Position numbers and translations under genes: made by a program. Below, piece after piece: positions 35,306 to 44,474 of a stretch of 64,000 bases of DNA. Origin of the DNA: Paraburkholderia aromaticivorans (GTDB lineage Bacteria > Pseudomonadota > Gammaproteobacteria > Burkholderiales > Burkholderiaceae); contig NZ_CP022989.1 in the NCBI RefSeq assembly GCF_002278075.1, forward strand, positions 3,472,001 through 3,536,000, read 5' to 3'. Within the stretch, counting starts at the first letter, position 1, and every line of letters starts with the position of its first letter. The notes below the pieces were generated by a model. The model had not been told where the DNA came from. It saw only the letters and a program-made list of their open reading frames with translations, and ran no database searches.

Positions 35306-36916
35306 TCAAAGGCGCGCGGGCTGTTCCGGCAACACGACGAAGAAGGTCGAACCCGCGCCTTCCGCCGACTCGACCCATACGCGGCCGCCATGCCGCTCCA
35401 CCATGCGCCGCACCACCGCGAGGCCGATGCCGTCGCCATGGGCGACGTCGCCGTGCAGGCGCTGAAACGCCCTGAACACTTTCGACATATAGGCCGCCGG
35501 GATGCCGAGGCCGTTGTCGCGCACATAATAAGTGCGCATGCGCACAGCGCGCGGCTCCGTCTCCTCGACCGGTTCGGGCTCCAGCGCGCCGACTTCGATG
35601 CGTCCGTTGCGCGCCGGATCGAGATAATTCAGCGCATTGCCGATCAGGTTGCTGAATATCTGCTCGATTGCGCTCGGGTCGCCCCATGCGGGCGGCAAGT
35701 CGCGCACCGTCACGACGGCCGAGCGCTGCCCGATCAATCCTTGCAGCGCGTCCACCACCCGGCCGACCACGCGCCCCACGCTCACGCGCTGCCACTGATA
35801 TTCGAGCCGGCCGGCGCGCGAGATCCGCAGCAGCGCGTCGATGATCGCGGCGGCCTGCGTCACCGCGGCGCGCAGATAGTGCAAGGACTCGCGCACGTCG
35901 CCATCGAGAATATGCGCCATGCGTTTATGCTCGGCCTCCGGCAATCCGGCCGCCTCGACAACGCTGTCCAGTTCGTCGCAAGAGACTTGCAGCTCCTTCG
36001 AGAAACCTTGCAGATTCACCAACGGCGAGCGCAGATCGTGCGACACGCTGTAGATGAACATTTCATTGTCTTGCGTCTCCTGACGCAGTTCCTCGTTGAC
36101 GATTGCCAGCTCGTGCGCACGCGCTTCGAGCCGCGTTTTCAGCATGGCTTGCTCGACTTCGGCCTCGCGCAGACGCACGCCGGTTTGATGCAGCACCGCG
36201 TCGAGCGCGGCAATTTCGTCGCTGCCCGACAGCGGCGCCGCGAGCGTGCGCCCGTTGCCCAGGCGCTCGGCGTTGTCGGTCAGCACTTCGAGCCGGCGGC
36301 CGATGCTGCGCGCGAACACCACCGCGGTAGCCGCCCAGATCAGCATCGAGCCCAGCACCGCGCCGATCAGCGCGTATTGCTGACGGGCTCGGCGCCGCGC
36401 GAGCGCCGCCGAGCGATCGGCGTCGAGCCGTGACGCTTCGTCGCCGAACGCCGCGAGCTCCGCGCGAAACAGCGCGATCTGCTGCGGCAGCGCGCCGGTG
36501 TCCAGCGCGGCAAACGCATTCGGCGTGCGCCCCGCGTGCAGCGCCTGCGAGATCTCGACAGTCTGCGCACGATAGGCTTCGATCGTGCGCTGCATCTTGT
36601 GCACGCGCTCGACCTGCTGCGGCGCATCGGCAACCAGCACCTCGAGCTTCGACAGCCGGTCGCCGAGATCGACCCATACGGTATGGCGGTCGATCAGCGA
36701 CGCGTCGCCGATAACCATGGCGGTGCGAACCCGCGCAGCCTGCCGCAGCAACGGATCGACAATGGCCGACGACTGATACAGGATCTGCTTGCTGTTGGTG
36801 ACCCACTGCGCGGCCTGCGCCGTCTGCTCCTGGGTATCGAAGACGACGCCGAGAAGCGCCAGCTCGACCGCGCTCGGCACTGCAATCAGCAGCAGACCCT
36901 TGGTGAATAGTTTCAT
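35306..36916 (-). CDS. Membrane sensor histidine kinase with CHASE3-like sensor
   Basis: In this 536-residue kinase TM1 lies at about 5-27, followed by a ~150-residue helical periplasmic region resembling CHASE3, and TM2 at about 180-205. A HAMP-like linker (SIGRRLEVLTDNAERLGNG), a coiled coil, the phosphoacceptor SVSHDLRSPLVNLQGFSKEL and a HATPase domain (NLIGNALNY, DNGLGIPAAY, GDGIGLAVV) follow. The dimerisation helix is of the phytochrome-kinase type. It is the first gene of the signalling cassette; ATG 36916 opens right at TM1. Confidence 0.88.
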   Translation of the reverse strand: MKLFTKGLLLIAVPSAVELALLGVVFDTQEQTAQAAQWVTNSKQILYQSSAIVDPLLRQAARVRTAMVIGDASLIDRHTVWVDLGDRLSKLEVLVADAPQQVERVHKMQRTIEAYRAQTVEISQALHAGRTPNAFAALDTGALPQQIALFRAELAAFGDEASRLDADRSAALARRRARQQYALIGAVLGSMLIWAATAVVFARSIGRRLEVLTDNAERLGNGRTLAAPLSGSDEIAALDAVLHQTGVRLREAEVEQAMLKTRLEARAHELAIVNEELRQETQDNEMFIYSVSHDLRSPLVNLQGFSKELQVSCDELDSVVEAAGLPEAEHKRMAHILDGDVRESLHYLRAAVTQAAAIIDALLRISRAGRLEYQWQRVSVGRVVGRVVDALQGLIGQRSAVVTVRDLPPAWGDPSAIEQIFSNLIGNALNYLDPARNGRIEVGALEPEPVEETEPRAVRMRTYYVRDNGLGIPAAYMSKVFRAFQRLHGDVAHGDGIGLAVVRRMVERHGGRVWVESAEGAGSTFFVVLPEQPARL

Positions 36917-37315
36917 GTTCGCCCGAAGGGGGGTCGCAAAGGGTCGCTCAGGCCACGGCGCTCCAGAAACCCGCCACGCCGCGCGGGCGGCCTGTGTGGT
37001 GACGGGATCGGCGAGCACGGCGCAGTGCGGCCGGACGGGCCATTATCGACGTGAATCGGAGATATTTCAACGTAGCGGCAAGATGCGCTCGCCCACATAA
37101 AAATGACTTTTTTATTGGTATGAGATGTTTTTTCCGCGCCTCGTGCGTCTATGATGGAGACAGATGTGCTGGGAAGCGAAAGCGCGCGGCGAGGCGGTTC
37201 GGCATGATTCGTGCGGGAGGCGGTGGGGCGGCGCAGTCGTCGAATCACCGTGAATCCGGCCTTGTCGTATGCTATAAAAGATCGACGTGCGGCGCGCGAA
37301 GCCGGGAGTGGTCGC
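36917..37315. other. Divergent intergenic region before the kinase cassette
   Basis: About 400 bp separate the minus-strand kinase cassette from the small plus-strand gene at 37316. It includes an AT-rich patch (37096-37130) with a short A/T hairpin, and a TATAAA at about 37272. The promoters of both transcripts must lie here. No convincing gene or operator was identified. Confidence 0.5.
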
Positions 37316-37810
37316 ATGAGGACGCTGCGTTTCTTGCAATTCTTTTTCAGGCGAATTTTTATGTCCTTCCCGAAAAAGCGTAGACGCGCGAAGGTGGACG
37401 GCGACGAGTCGTTCCTCGCGGTACTACGGCATTTCAAGCCGTTCGGTCAGCTCGACACCAAGATTGCGCGCGCTCGTGCGCAAGACGAGCCGGTCCTTTA
37501 TGCGCATGTGCTGCCGGGGCTCGACGTCCTCCTGTGCAGTGTGCGTGGAGCGCAACCGCCCTATCCGGCACCCGCCGAGTTGCGGCGCCGCTGCATCGAA
37601 TCCATTACCAACGCACTGGAGCAACCGCTCGACGGGCTCGAGAACGGCGGCTACTGGTACGAGGCGGATGGCTTCGGTTTCCTCGTGTTCGCCAGCCGGG
37701 CTCGCGGCAAGATCCTCGCGGAATTCGGCGCCACTCGCATTGGCAGCGCCCGTCGCGGAGTTCGTCGCCAGGACGCGGCCGGAGATGCGGCTCCGCGGTC
37801 CCTGCGGTAG
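37316..37810 (+). CDS. Hypothetical protein, ~164 aa
   Basis: This soluble protein is of unknown family, with a basic N-terminus (FPKKRRRAKVDGDE) and a conserved-looking centre (YAHVLPGLDVLLCS, GYWYEADGFGFLVFAS). The C-terminal ~20 residues are Arg/Gln-rich and less protein-like. GGGAG lies 7 bp upstream of ATG 37316; ATG 37361 (MSFPKKRR) is an alternative start without the hydrophobic RFLQFFFRR lead. It is transcribed away from the kinase cassette. The function is unknown. Confidence 0.5.
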   Translation: MRTLRFLQFFFRRIFMSFPKKRRRAKVDGDESFLAVLRHFKPFGQLDTKIARARAQDEPVLYAHVLPGLDVLLCSVRGAQPPYPAPAELRRRCIESITNALEQPLDGLENGGYWYEADGFGFLVFASRARGKILAEFGATRIGSARRGVRRQDAAGDAAPRSLR

Positions 37811-37962
37811 CCTCCCCAGTTAGTCTTCGGTGGTAGCACTCACGTTCGCAACGCCAGCGCCTGATCGCGGCATCGGTCGGGTGGCGTTGTGTTCTGTCGT
37901 TGCGTCCCTTCGTGGTCTCTGAACGATCTCAGTCGTGTACGCGCGCGTCGCGCCAACCGCCC

Positions 37963-38088
37963 TCATTTCATCGCGATCTCATCGATGCGGCCGCGCGCAG
38001 GCGGCACGCTGATCAGCCACAGGAAAATCAGGGAAAGGCCGCCGCCGAAGCTCCAGCTGAACCAGTCCGCAGGCAGAACGAAAGACAT
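37963..38088 (-). CDS. 41-aa membrane peptide translationally coupled to asmA
   Basis: The ATG at 38088-38086 overlaps the asmA stop (TGATG), and GGGGAG of the asmA 3' end is a well-spaced ribosome-binding site. The peptide begins MSFVLPADWF and has one probable membrane segment (GGGLSLIFLWLISVPPA). It ends RGRIDEIAMK with TGA at 37963-37965. The overlap and hydrophobic segment favour a real small protein that may work with AsmA. Homology was not checked. Confidence 0.55.
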   Translation of the reverse strand: MSFVLPADWFSWSFGGGLSLIFLWLISVPPARGRIDEIAMK

Positions 38089-40586
38089 CAGCTCCCCTTG
38101 TATGCCGCCGCGCTAGCCGGCGACATAGTCGCCGGCTTCTTGTCCGAACCCGCCGCAGGCGACGATGCGCCGCCCGAAGACTTGTTGACCGGTGCGCCAT
38201 CCAGCGAAATAGCCGCTTTGGGTTGTTGCTTCACGCCCGGCGGCGGTGCTGTCGGCGCCTGCCGCACTTGCGCGAGCAACTGGTTGCAAGGCAGAGGCTT
38301 GTTGTTGCTCGGCGCGAGCAGCGGGATCAGCGCCGCGAACGGATTGATCAAGCCGAGGCCGACTGCCGCGCCGCCGCGCAACGCCAGCGCGGCCGCGTTC
38401 ACGCCCACGTGCGGATCCTTGAAGGTGCCCTTCACATAGAGCGGCGAGCGCAACGAGAACACCCGGAAGCCCTTGGTGTGCGGATGCACGCCCAGGTCCA
38501 TCGACTCGTCGCGCAGATTCACCTTGCCGTCGATATCGATCACCGCGTCGTCGGTATCGAGCGCGAAGATTCGCGAATCGAGCACACCGTTGGTCGCGAC
38601 AAAGTCGGCCGCCGCGCAGTTGATCTTCACATCACGATTGCCGAACAGTTTTTCGTAGACGACGTTCGCCACGTTCAATCCCGCCGCTTCCATCAGCAGG
38701 CGGCTTATCGTGCCGTCGGTCACCAGCGCCTTCACCTCGCCGTTCGAGGTGGCCGCCAGCGCCGCCGGCGAATTGCCCGTCGCGGTCAGTGCGGCGTCGC
38801 CGTTGATTTCACCGAGTGCGTTCTGCATCGTCTTGAAGTTCGGGAACAGCTGCTTGAGTTTCAGATGCCGCGCCGAAGTCGCGAAACGGCCCTTGAGCGG
38901 CGTGCCGCTGCCGTCGAGATGAATGTCCGAGGCCAGCGTGCCGCCGGCCACGCCGAACTTCAACGGCTCGAGCGAAAGCACGCCGTCGGTCATCACGATG
39001 TGCGTGTACAGGTCCGTGATCGGCAGGTTCACGTCCTTGACGATGCGCCGGCCTGTGAACTTCACGTCGGCGTCGATGGCCTTCCAGCGGTCGGTGCGGA
39101 ATTCCTCGACGGGCAGCGCCTTGTTGGACGGCTGCGCTGTCGCGTCGCCGCGCCTGGCCTTGCTTGCATTCGAATCGGCACCGATCACCGGCGCCAGATC
39201 CGAAAATTGCAGCAGATGCGAGATCAGTTCGCCCTGCAGGAGCGGACGCGGTTCACGCGCCGTATAGGTCAACGAGCCGTTGAGATCGCTGCCGCCGACC
39301 CGGCCTGTAAAATTTTCATACTTGAACACGCTGCCGCTGGACTTGAACTGACCCACGAAGCGGCCTTCGGTCGCATAAGGCGGCGTGTCGGGCAAGGTCA
39401 CGCCCGTCAGCGAGTAGAGGCGCGCCATGCTGTTGCCTTGCAGCCAGAGGCGCAGATCGACCGCCGCGAGATGCGCCGGGTCGGTGATCGTGCCGACGAG
39501 CCCGACATGCAGATCGCCCGCCTTGACATCGGCCTGCACGGGGAACGGACGGTTTGCGTCCTGCAACGCCAGCACGCCGCCGACCTTACCGCTGCCCGAC
39601 ACCGGTGTCTTGTTGTAAGTCCCTTTCACGGTCCAGCCGATGGCGTACGGCGGAATCTCCCGTTTCGCCGCGGCTTGAGCCTGCGCACCGCTTGCACCGC
39701 TCGCGTCCGAAGCCGATGACACGTCCGCGCCGCTCGCGCCCGCGGCGAGCGCCGCGCTAGCGCCTTTCGAACCGCCCGTCACCAGCGCACCCGAGGCGCC
39801 CGTGGCCGCCGTCGTACCCGAGGCCGCGATATCCGTAGTGGATGCGCCCGAGGCGGCTGCCGCGGATGCCGCCGCGGCCTCCGACGCCGCCTGTGCATTC
39901 GCCTGCGCGGTCAGCTTGTTCGCGCCAGCCTTGCCGATCGCCTCCGCCGACGCGCTGCGCGACGCGCTCTCCTGCTGCTTCATGGCTTCACCGATCGGAA
40001 TCGGCTGGCCGAGCGTATCGACGACCATCTGCAAGTCGACTTTCTTCTGCTGATCGGACAACGCGATGTTGCCCTTCGCAAAAGCGATATCGTGCAGATC
40101 GAGCTTCCATTCGGAAGGCCCGGAAGAAGACGCCAGTTTGAAAGTCCAGTTGTTGCGGCCATCGAGCAGACGTTCGAGATCCACCGAAGGATTCACGAGG
40201 TTGATTGCCGGAATGACGATATCGTGCGCGAGCAACGGCAGGACCTTGACCTGGAAGTCGATCTCGTCGAGCGTGGCGAATTGCGGCTGTTTGGTCCAGT
40301 CCGGATTGCCCACGGTGATATTGGCCGCCGAAAATCGCGGCCAGGGCACCCAGCCACGCCAGCCGGTCTCGCCCACCGAATGCCGCCAGCCCACTTTCAG
40401 ATCGCCGTTGATGGCGAATGGCCTGCCGATCGCCTGCGTGACCTTGTCGTTGATATAGGGTCTTGCGCGGTTCCAGTCGAAGGTCAGGATGAAAATGGTC
40501 AACGCCACAATCAGAATGGCGATGATCGCCAACAGCCATGCGATGATTTTTCCAATCCGCCTTCCGATGGTGCTCGACACTGCCAT
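38088..40586 (-). CDS. AsmA family envelope protein
   Basis: This 832-residue protein has one N-terminal membrane anchor (IIAWLLAIIAILIVALTIFI, about 13-33). A typical AsmA N-domain (DWNRARPYINDKVTQAIGRP) and a C-terminal AsmA_2-like region (LKLKQLFPNF, GEINGDAALTATGNSPA) follow. AsmA-like proteins are long periplasmic lipid-transfer or envelope-homeostasis proteins. A ~100-residue Ala/Ser/Gly-rich low-complexity insert (about 205-310) interrupts the first half. A 41-residue ORF overlaps its stop. It is divergent from fetAB. Confidence 0.85.
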   Translation of the reverse strand: MAVSSTIGRRIGKIIAWLLAIIAILIVALTIFILTFDWNRARPYINDKVTQAIGRPFAINGDLKVGWRHSVGETGWRGWVPWPRFSAANITVGNPDWTKQPQFATLDEIDFQVKVLPLLAHDIVIPAINLVNPSVDLERLLDGRNNWTFKLASSSGPSEWKLDLHDIAFAKGNIALSDQQKKVDLQMVVDTLGQPIPIGEAMKQQESASRSASAEAIGKAGANKLTAQANAQAASEAAAASAAAASGASTTDIAASGTTAATGASGALVTGGSKGASAALAAGASGADVSSASDASGASGAQAQAAAKREIPPYAIGWTVKGTYNKTPVSGSGKVGGVLALQDANRPFPVQADVKAGDLHVGLVGTITDPAHLAAVDLRLWLQGNSMARLYSLTGVTLPDTPPYATEGRFVGQFKSSGSVFKYENFTGRVGGSDLNGSLTYTAREPRPLLQGELISHLLQFSDLAPVIGADSNASKARRGDATAQPSNKALPVEEFRTDRWKAIDADVKFTGRRIVKDVNLPITDLYTHIVMTDGVLSLEPLKFGVAGGTLASDIHLDGSGTPLKGRFATSARHLKLKQLFPNFKTMQNALGEINGDAALTATGNSPAALAATSNGEVKALVTDGTISRLLMEAAGLNVANVVYEKLFGNRDVKINCAAADFVATNGVLDSRIFALDTDDAVIDIDGKVNLRDESMDLGVHPHTKGFRVFSLRSPLYVKGTFKDPHVGVNAAALALRGGAAVGLGLINPFAALIPLLAPSNNKPLPCNQLLAQVRQAPTAPPPGVKQQPKAAISLDGAPVNKSSGGASSPAAGSDKKPATMSPASAAAYKGS

Positions 40587-40781
40587 TGAGTGGCTCCGCG
40601 ATTTGTTCTATGTTGACCACTCAGCACGTTGCGTGCCCGCTTGTTGGCCGGCAAGCAAGAATGCGTTGCCGTTTTATCATGCTGCACGGCCGCCCCGATA
40701 TTTGCGCCATAGCGGCCGCGCAGACCCATTGCCATGTCTCCAGCGCTTCGACATCATGCCTTGCCCAATACGATCCCACTC

Positions 40782-41510
40782 ATGACCGACGTTCCCTTCG
40801 TCCTCGCCGACGGCATCGCGCGGCGCGATGCCGTGCGCGGCCAGATGCTGCTGCAGCCGACCACCTTCGCCTTGCACGCCGGCGACCGCGTCGCGATCAC
40901 CGGGCCGTCCGGCTCGGGTAAGAGCGTGTTCCTGCGCGCCCTCGCCCTGCTCGATCCGCTCGATGCGGGGCGCGTCATGTGGCATGGCGCAGCGGTGGAA
41001 CGCGCCGCCATTCCGCGCTACCGGCGCAACGTCGCGTATATCCGGCAGCGGCCCGCCCTGCTCGACGGCAGCGTGGAAGACAATCTGCGCTATCCGTTCG
41101 GCTTGCGCGCGTACCGCGACGTGCGCTTCGAGCGCGCCCGCGCGGCGAGGCTCGCCGCTCAGGCCGGCCGAGGCGACGACTTCCTCGACAAAAGCGCCAG
41201 CGAGTTGTCCGGCGGCGAGGCGCAGATCACCGCGCTGATTCGCGTGCTGCAACTGGCGCCCGAGGTCCTGTTGCTCGACGAACCCACCGCGTCGCTCGAC
41301 CCGGAGTCCTCTCGGGCGATCGAAGGCCTTGTGCATGCCTGGTTCGACGCCGATCCGGGCCGCCATGCGTCGATATGGGTGTCCCACGATCCGGCGCAAG
41401 CCACCCGGATGAGCGAGCGCCACCTCATCATGCGCGCGGGCGTCCTCGGCGAAACGGCGCGGCATGAGGCGCTCTGCGCGGGCCAGGACCATCCGGAGTT
41501 CGGCCAATGA
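40782..41510 (+). CDS. fetA: ABC exporter ATP-binding protein, FetA/YbbL-like
   Basis: This ~242-residue ATPase has Walker A GPSGSGKS (about 44-51), Q-loop RQRPAL, signature LSGGEAQ, Walker B VLLLDEPTASLD and an H-switch in WVSHDPAQ. Its stop overlaps the start of fetB by 4 bp (ATGA). The FetAB pair is described as an iron exporter protecting against oxidative stress in E. coli. ATG 40782 is preferred, but ATG 40734 is in frame. Confidence 0.85.
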   Translation: MTDVPFVLADGIARRDAVRGQMLLQPTTFALHAGDRVAITGPSGSGKSVFLRALALLDPLDAGRVMWHGAAVERAAIPRYRRNVAYIRQRPALLDGSVEDNLRYPFGLRAYRDVRFERARAARLAAQAGRGDDFLDKSASELSGGEAQITALIRVLQLAPEVLLLDEPTASLDPESSRAIEGLVHAWFDADPGRHASIWVSHDPAQATRMSERHLIMRAGVLGETARHEALCAGQDHPEFGQ

Positions 41511-42313
41511 CATTGCAAAACCTGAGTCTGTGGGATGTCGCCATCGCAGCGCTGCTGATCGTCGTGAACGGCGTCGTTTCGATCGCGCTCAAGCTCGATC
41601 TCGAACGCAAGCTGGCGTGGGCCGCCGTGCGCACCGTCGTGCAGTTGCTGGCAATCGGCTATGTGCTCGGCTGGGTGTTCCGTTACGACCGCTGGTACGT
41701 GGTGCTGCCGCTCATGATCATCATGACGCTGATCGCCGGCTTCGCGGGCGCGCAACGCGGCAGCCGCTCGTATCGCGGACAACGCGCGGACAGTGTGCTG
41801 TCGATCTGGATCAGTTCGTGGCTGGTGGCCGCGGTCGGCCTGTTCGTCGTGATCCGCATTCACCCGTGGTACGAGCCGCAATATGCGATTCCGATTCTCG
41901 GCATGATCCTCGGCAATACGCTGACGGGCGTGTCGCTCGGCATCGAGCGGATGAGCGAGGAATTGACCGCGCGGCGCGACCGCGTCGACATGGCGCTCGC
42001 GCTCGGCGCAACCCGCTGGGAAGCCGCGCAGGCGCCGGCGCGGCAAGCGGTGCGCGCGGGCATGATGCCGACGCTCAATCAGATGGCCGTGGTCGGCGTG
42101 GTGAGCCTGCCGGGCATGATGACGGGCCAGGTGCTGGCCGGCCAGTCGCCGCTGCAGGCGGTGCGCTATCAGATCGTGATCATGTTCCTGATCGCCGCGT
42201 CGTCGGCGCTGGGGACGGTGGGCGCGGTGCTGCTCACGTACCGGCGGCTCTTTTCGGCGGAGCACCGGTTTCTGGCGGCGCGGCTCGTGGAGCGGAGCGC
42301 GGCGCGGCGTTGA
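41507..42313 (+). CDS. fetB: ABC exporter permease, FetB (UPF0014)
   Basis: This 268-residue permease has about six to seven membrane helices and the family motifs LKLDLERKLAWAAVRTVVQL near the N-terminus and PLMIIMTLIAGFAGAQR. GNTLTGVSLGIERM and MMTGQVLAGQSPLQAVRYQI follow. It forms an exporter with FetA, with which it overlaps by ATGA. The last ~15 residues are Arg-rich and run into a 12-bp repeat (TCCCGCGTCTGG) just after the stop. Confidence 0.9.
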   Translation: MTLQNLSLWDVAIAALLIVVNGVVSIALKLDLERKLAWAAVRTVVQLLAIGYVLGWVFRYDRWYVVLPLMIIMTLIAGFAGAQRGSRSYRGQRADSVLSIWISSWLVAAVGLFVVIRIHPWYEPQYAIPILGMILGNTLTGVSLGIERMSEELTARRDRVDMALALGATRWEAAQAPARQAVRAGMMPTLNQMAVVGVVSLPGMMTGQVLAGQSPLQAVRYQIVIMFLIAASSALGTVGAVLLTYRRLFSAEHRFLAARLVERSAARR

Positions 42314-42392
42314 GCCGCGGCCGGTCCCGCGTCTGGTCCCGCGTCTGGTCCCGCGCGGGGTCACGCGCCTCGTCCCGTCTCGCGCGCCCGAC

Positions 42393-42950
42393 TCAACGCT
42401 TCGCGCTGACGGCGACTTCCGTGCCGTCGTTGAGCGTGAGGGTCTTCGTGCTGCCGTTGACCGGCATCGTAAAACGCAGAATCTGACTGACTGCCACGTC
42501 GTTCGGACACTTGATCGTTTTGCCGCCGACCGTCACGGTCTTCACGCCGTGCGGCGTCTGCGCCTGGAAGCTCAGTTGCACGGTTGCCGTGCCGTCGGCC
42601 GCGACGACCGGCGCAAAGCGGATCTGCGTCTGCCGAATCATCGCGCCGTTGGTATCGAGCGGCAGCGACGCGTAGTTCGGACACGCGTCAGTCGCGGGAA
42701 CCGCGCCGCCCGGCGGCACGGTTTTCCACGTGAAGTCATCCGACTCGCCGGAGCGGATCGTGCGGGTTTCCTGCGAATTGCCGAACTGCTTCGACGTGAC
42801 GCGAACCGTGTAGCGGATCGGACCGTCGAGCGCGGCCTGGGAGGTCACCGTGATCGGCGTGGCCGCGTGGGCCGCCGGCACAAGCATGCCGGGCGCAAGC
42901 GCGCAAGCGAGGGAAGCGACAACGGAAACGGCGGAGAGTCTGAAGCTCAT
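42393..42950 (-). CDS. Secreted protein of unknown function, 185 aa
   Basis: A clear signal peptide (VVASLACALAPGMLVPAAHA) is followed by a beta-rich mature domain with two cysteines (TDACPNYAS and TIKCPNDVAV) that may form a disulphide. Repeats of ITVTSQ and KTLTLNDGTEV suggest a beta-sandwich. It is similar in my recollection to the DUF6013 proteins of Burkholderia, but that is not verified. No enzyme motif is visible. The nearby FNR-type palindrome at 43243 is ~290 bp upstream. Confidence 0.6.
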   Translation of the reverse strand: MSFRLSAVSVVASLACALAPGMLVPAAHAATPITVTSQAALDGPIRYTVRVTSKQFGNSQETRTIRSGESDDFTWKTVPPGGAVPATDACPNYASLPLDTNGAMIRQTQIRFAPVVAADGTATVQLSFQAQTPHGVKTVTVGGKTIKCPNDVAVSQILRFTMPVNGSTKTLTLNDGTEVAVSAKR

Positions 42951-43242
42951 ACTGTCACCTCGTTGTTGTGCCGCTGCGCGCCCGCTTCAGCACGACTGCC
43001 CACGCACCGCGTGACTGGATGACGACGATCGATGCCTGGCCAGCCGGGTTGCGAGACACGCAACTGTTTTAGCATGATGCCCCACCAGTCTAACGCCAAG
43101 CGAAGCTGTGCGCGCTGCCCGCGACTCGGGTGTTAACCCGCTTGCGGCGACGCGCTTTCTGCGCGTGTAGCCACCCGAACGCACGCGAACCCACGCCGTG
43201 GCGCGTTGCTACCGATCGACGCACCAGCGCGCGAGCGCACCG

Positions 43243-43258
43243 TTTGATGCGCATCAAA
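43243..43258. promoter_or_regulatory. FNR/ANR-type palindrome TTTGATGCGCATCAAA
   Basis: A perfect 16-bp palindrome contains TTGAT-N4-ATCAA, the FNR/ANR/CydR-class consensus. It is ~290 bp upstream of the secreted-protein start and just beyond the alcohol dehydrogenase terminator. No clear -10 sits at the spacing expected for FNR activation, so it may be fortuitous. Confidence 0.4.
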
Positions 43259-43296
43259 TGAAAACAGCCGGCGCGCATGGCTGCGACGCCGGCTGT
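43258..43296 (-). terminator. Terminator of the alcohol dehydrogenase transcript
   Basis: The 10-bp perfect stem ACAGCCGGCG/CGCCGGCTGT has a 13-base loop; the minus strand continues with TTTTCATTT. Confidence 0.75.
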
Positions 43297-43335
43297 GATG
43301 ATCAACTGTGTTCGGTCAGGCGCAGCGCGGCGGGC

Positions 43336-44358
43336 TTAACCTGCAAAACCCGTCAGCACCAGCTTGCCGATCGCCCGCCCTTCTTCGAGCAGTTGATGCG
43401 CGCGACGCAGATTCGTCGCGTTGATGGTGCCGAGATCCTGACCGACGGTGGTGCGCAACGTGCCCGCGTCGACGAGACGCGCGACTTCGGTCAGCAGCTT
43501 GTGTTGCTCGATCATGTCGGGCGTGCCGAACATCGAACGCGTGAACATGAATTCCCAGTGGAACGCGGCGCTCTTCGCCTTCAACAGTTCGACCGGCACC
43601 GGCTGGCTGTTTTCCACGATCGTGCAGATGCCGCCTCGCGGCTTGATGACCTCGGCTGCCGCGGGGAAGTTTTTGTCGGTGTCGTTGAACATCAGCACGT
43701 AATCGACCTCGTCGATCCCGAGCTTTTTCAGTTGCGCGGGCATGTCGCCGAAGTGATCGACGATATGATCCGCGCCCAGTTCCGTGGCCCATTTGGCCGA
43801 TGCGGGCCGCGATGCGGTCGCGATCACCTTCAGCTTCGCGAGTTGCTTCGCCAGTTGAATACCGATCGAACCGACGCCGCCCGCTCCGCCGATGATCAGC
43901 ACGGTGCGCCCTTCGTCCGCGCCTTGCGGCGACACGCCGAGGCGGTCGAACAAGGCTTCCCAGGCGGTGATCGCGGTGAGCGGCAGCGCGGCCGCGTGCG
44001 TGAAGTCGAGCGACGCCGGTTTGCGCCCGACGATCCGCTCGTCGACCAGGTGGAACTCGCTATTGGCGCCGGGCCGCGTGATGCTGCCCGCGTAAAACAC
44101 CGGATCGCCGACCTTGAACAGCGTCACGTCCGGCCCGACCGCGACCACCGTGCCCGCCGCGTCCCAGCCGAGTATGCGCGGCGCCTGTTCGACCTTGTCC
44201 TTCGGCGCGCGCACTTTGGTGTCGACCGGATTGACGGAAATGGCCTCGACCTTGACCAGCAGATCTCGACCGGTGGCTTCGGGTTTCGGGATGTCCACGT
44301 CGACCAAGGCTTCGGCTTGGTCGATCGGCAAATAACGATAGAGACCGACGGCTTTCAT
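43336..44358 (-). CDS. Zinc-type alcohol dehydrogenase-like / quinone oxidoreductase
   Basis: This 340-residue medium-chain dehydrogenase/reductase has an N-terminal GroES-like domain, SVNPVDTKVR, GWDAAGTVVAVG, and the nucleotide-binding motif IIGGAGGVGSIGIQLA (about 152-168). It lacks the structural-zinc cysteine cluster, placing it with NADPH-quinone-reductase-like members. Substrate is unknown. It is divergent from a LysR regulator, which is a common arrangement for regulated oxidoreductases of this family. Confidence 0.85.
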   Translation of the reverse strand: MKAVGLYRYLPIDQAEALVDVDIPKPEATGRDLLVKVEAISVNPVDTKVRAPKDKVEQAPRILGWDAAGTVVAVGPDVTLFKVGDPVFYAGSITRPGANSEFHLVDERIVGRKPASLDFTHAAALPLTAITAWEALFDRLGVSPQGADEGRTVLIIGGAGGVGSIGIQLAKQLAKLKVIATASRPASAKWATELGADHIVDHFGDMPAQLKKLGIDEVDYVLMFNDTDKNFPAAAEVIKPRGGICTIVENSQPVPVELLKAKSAAFHWEFMFTRSMFGTPDMIEQHKLLTEVARLVDAGTLRTTVGQDLGTINATNLRRAHQLLEEGRAIGKLVLTGFAG

Positions 44359-44474
44359 ACATGCTCCTGTGCATTCAGACGAGATTGGAGGATCGCCATC
44401 CTGGCGCGGCGGCTGTCGCGCCGCCCGTCAGGGTCTTCGATCCCATTGGCATCATCGTAAGGCGCTTCTCATTC

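Larger units (their letters stand above)
42951..43335. other. Intergenic region downstream of the alcohol dehydrogenase gene
   Basis: About 385 bp contain a terminator hairpin (43258-43296) for the alcohol dehydrogenase, an FNR-type palindrome (43243-43258), and a stretch to 42951 with no convincing gene. It is upstream of the minus-strand secreted-protein gene. Confidence 0.55.

Noticed and set aside
32610..35465. A 951-codon plus-strand frame opposite the hybrid kinase and response regulator
   Set aside because: It overlaps two well-supported genes, has shadow-frame composition, and begins inside the terminator hairpin.
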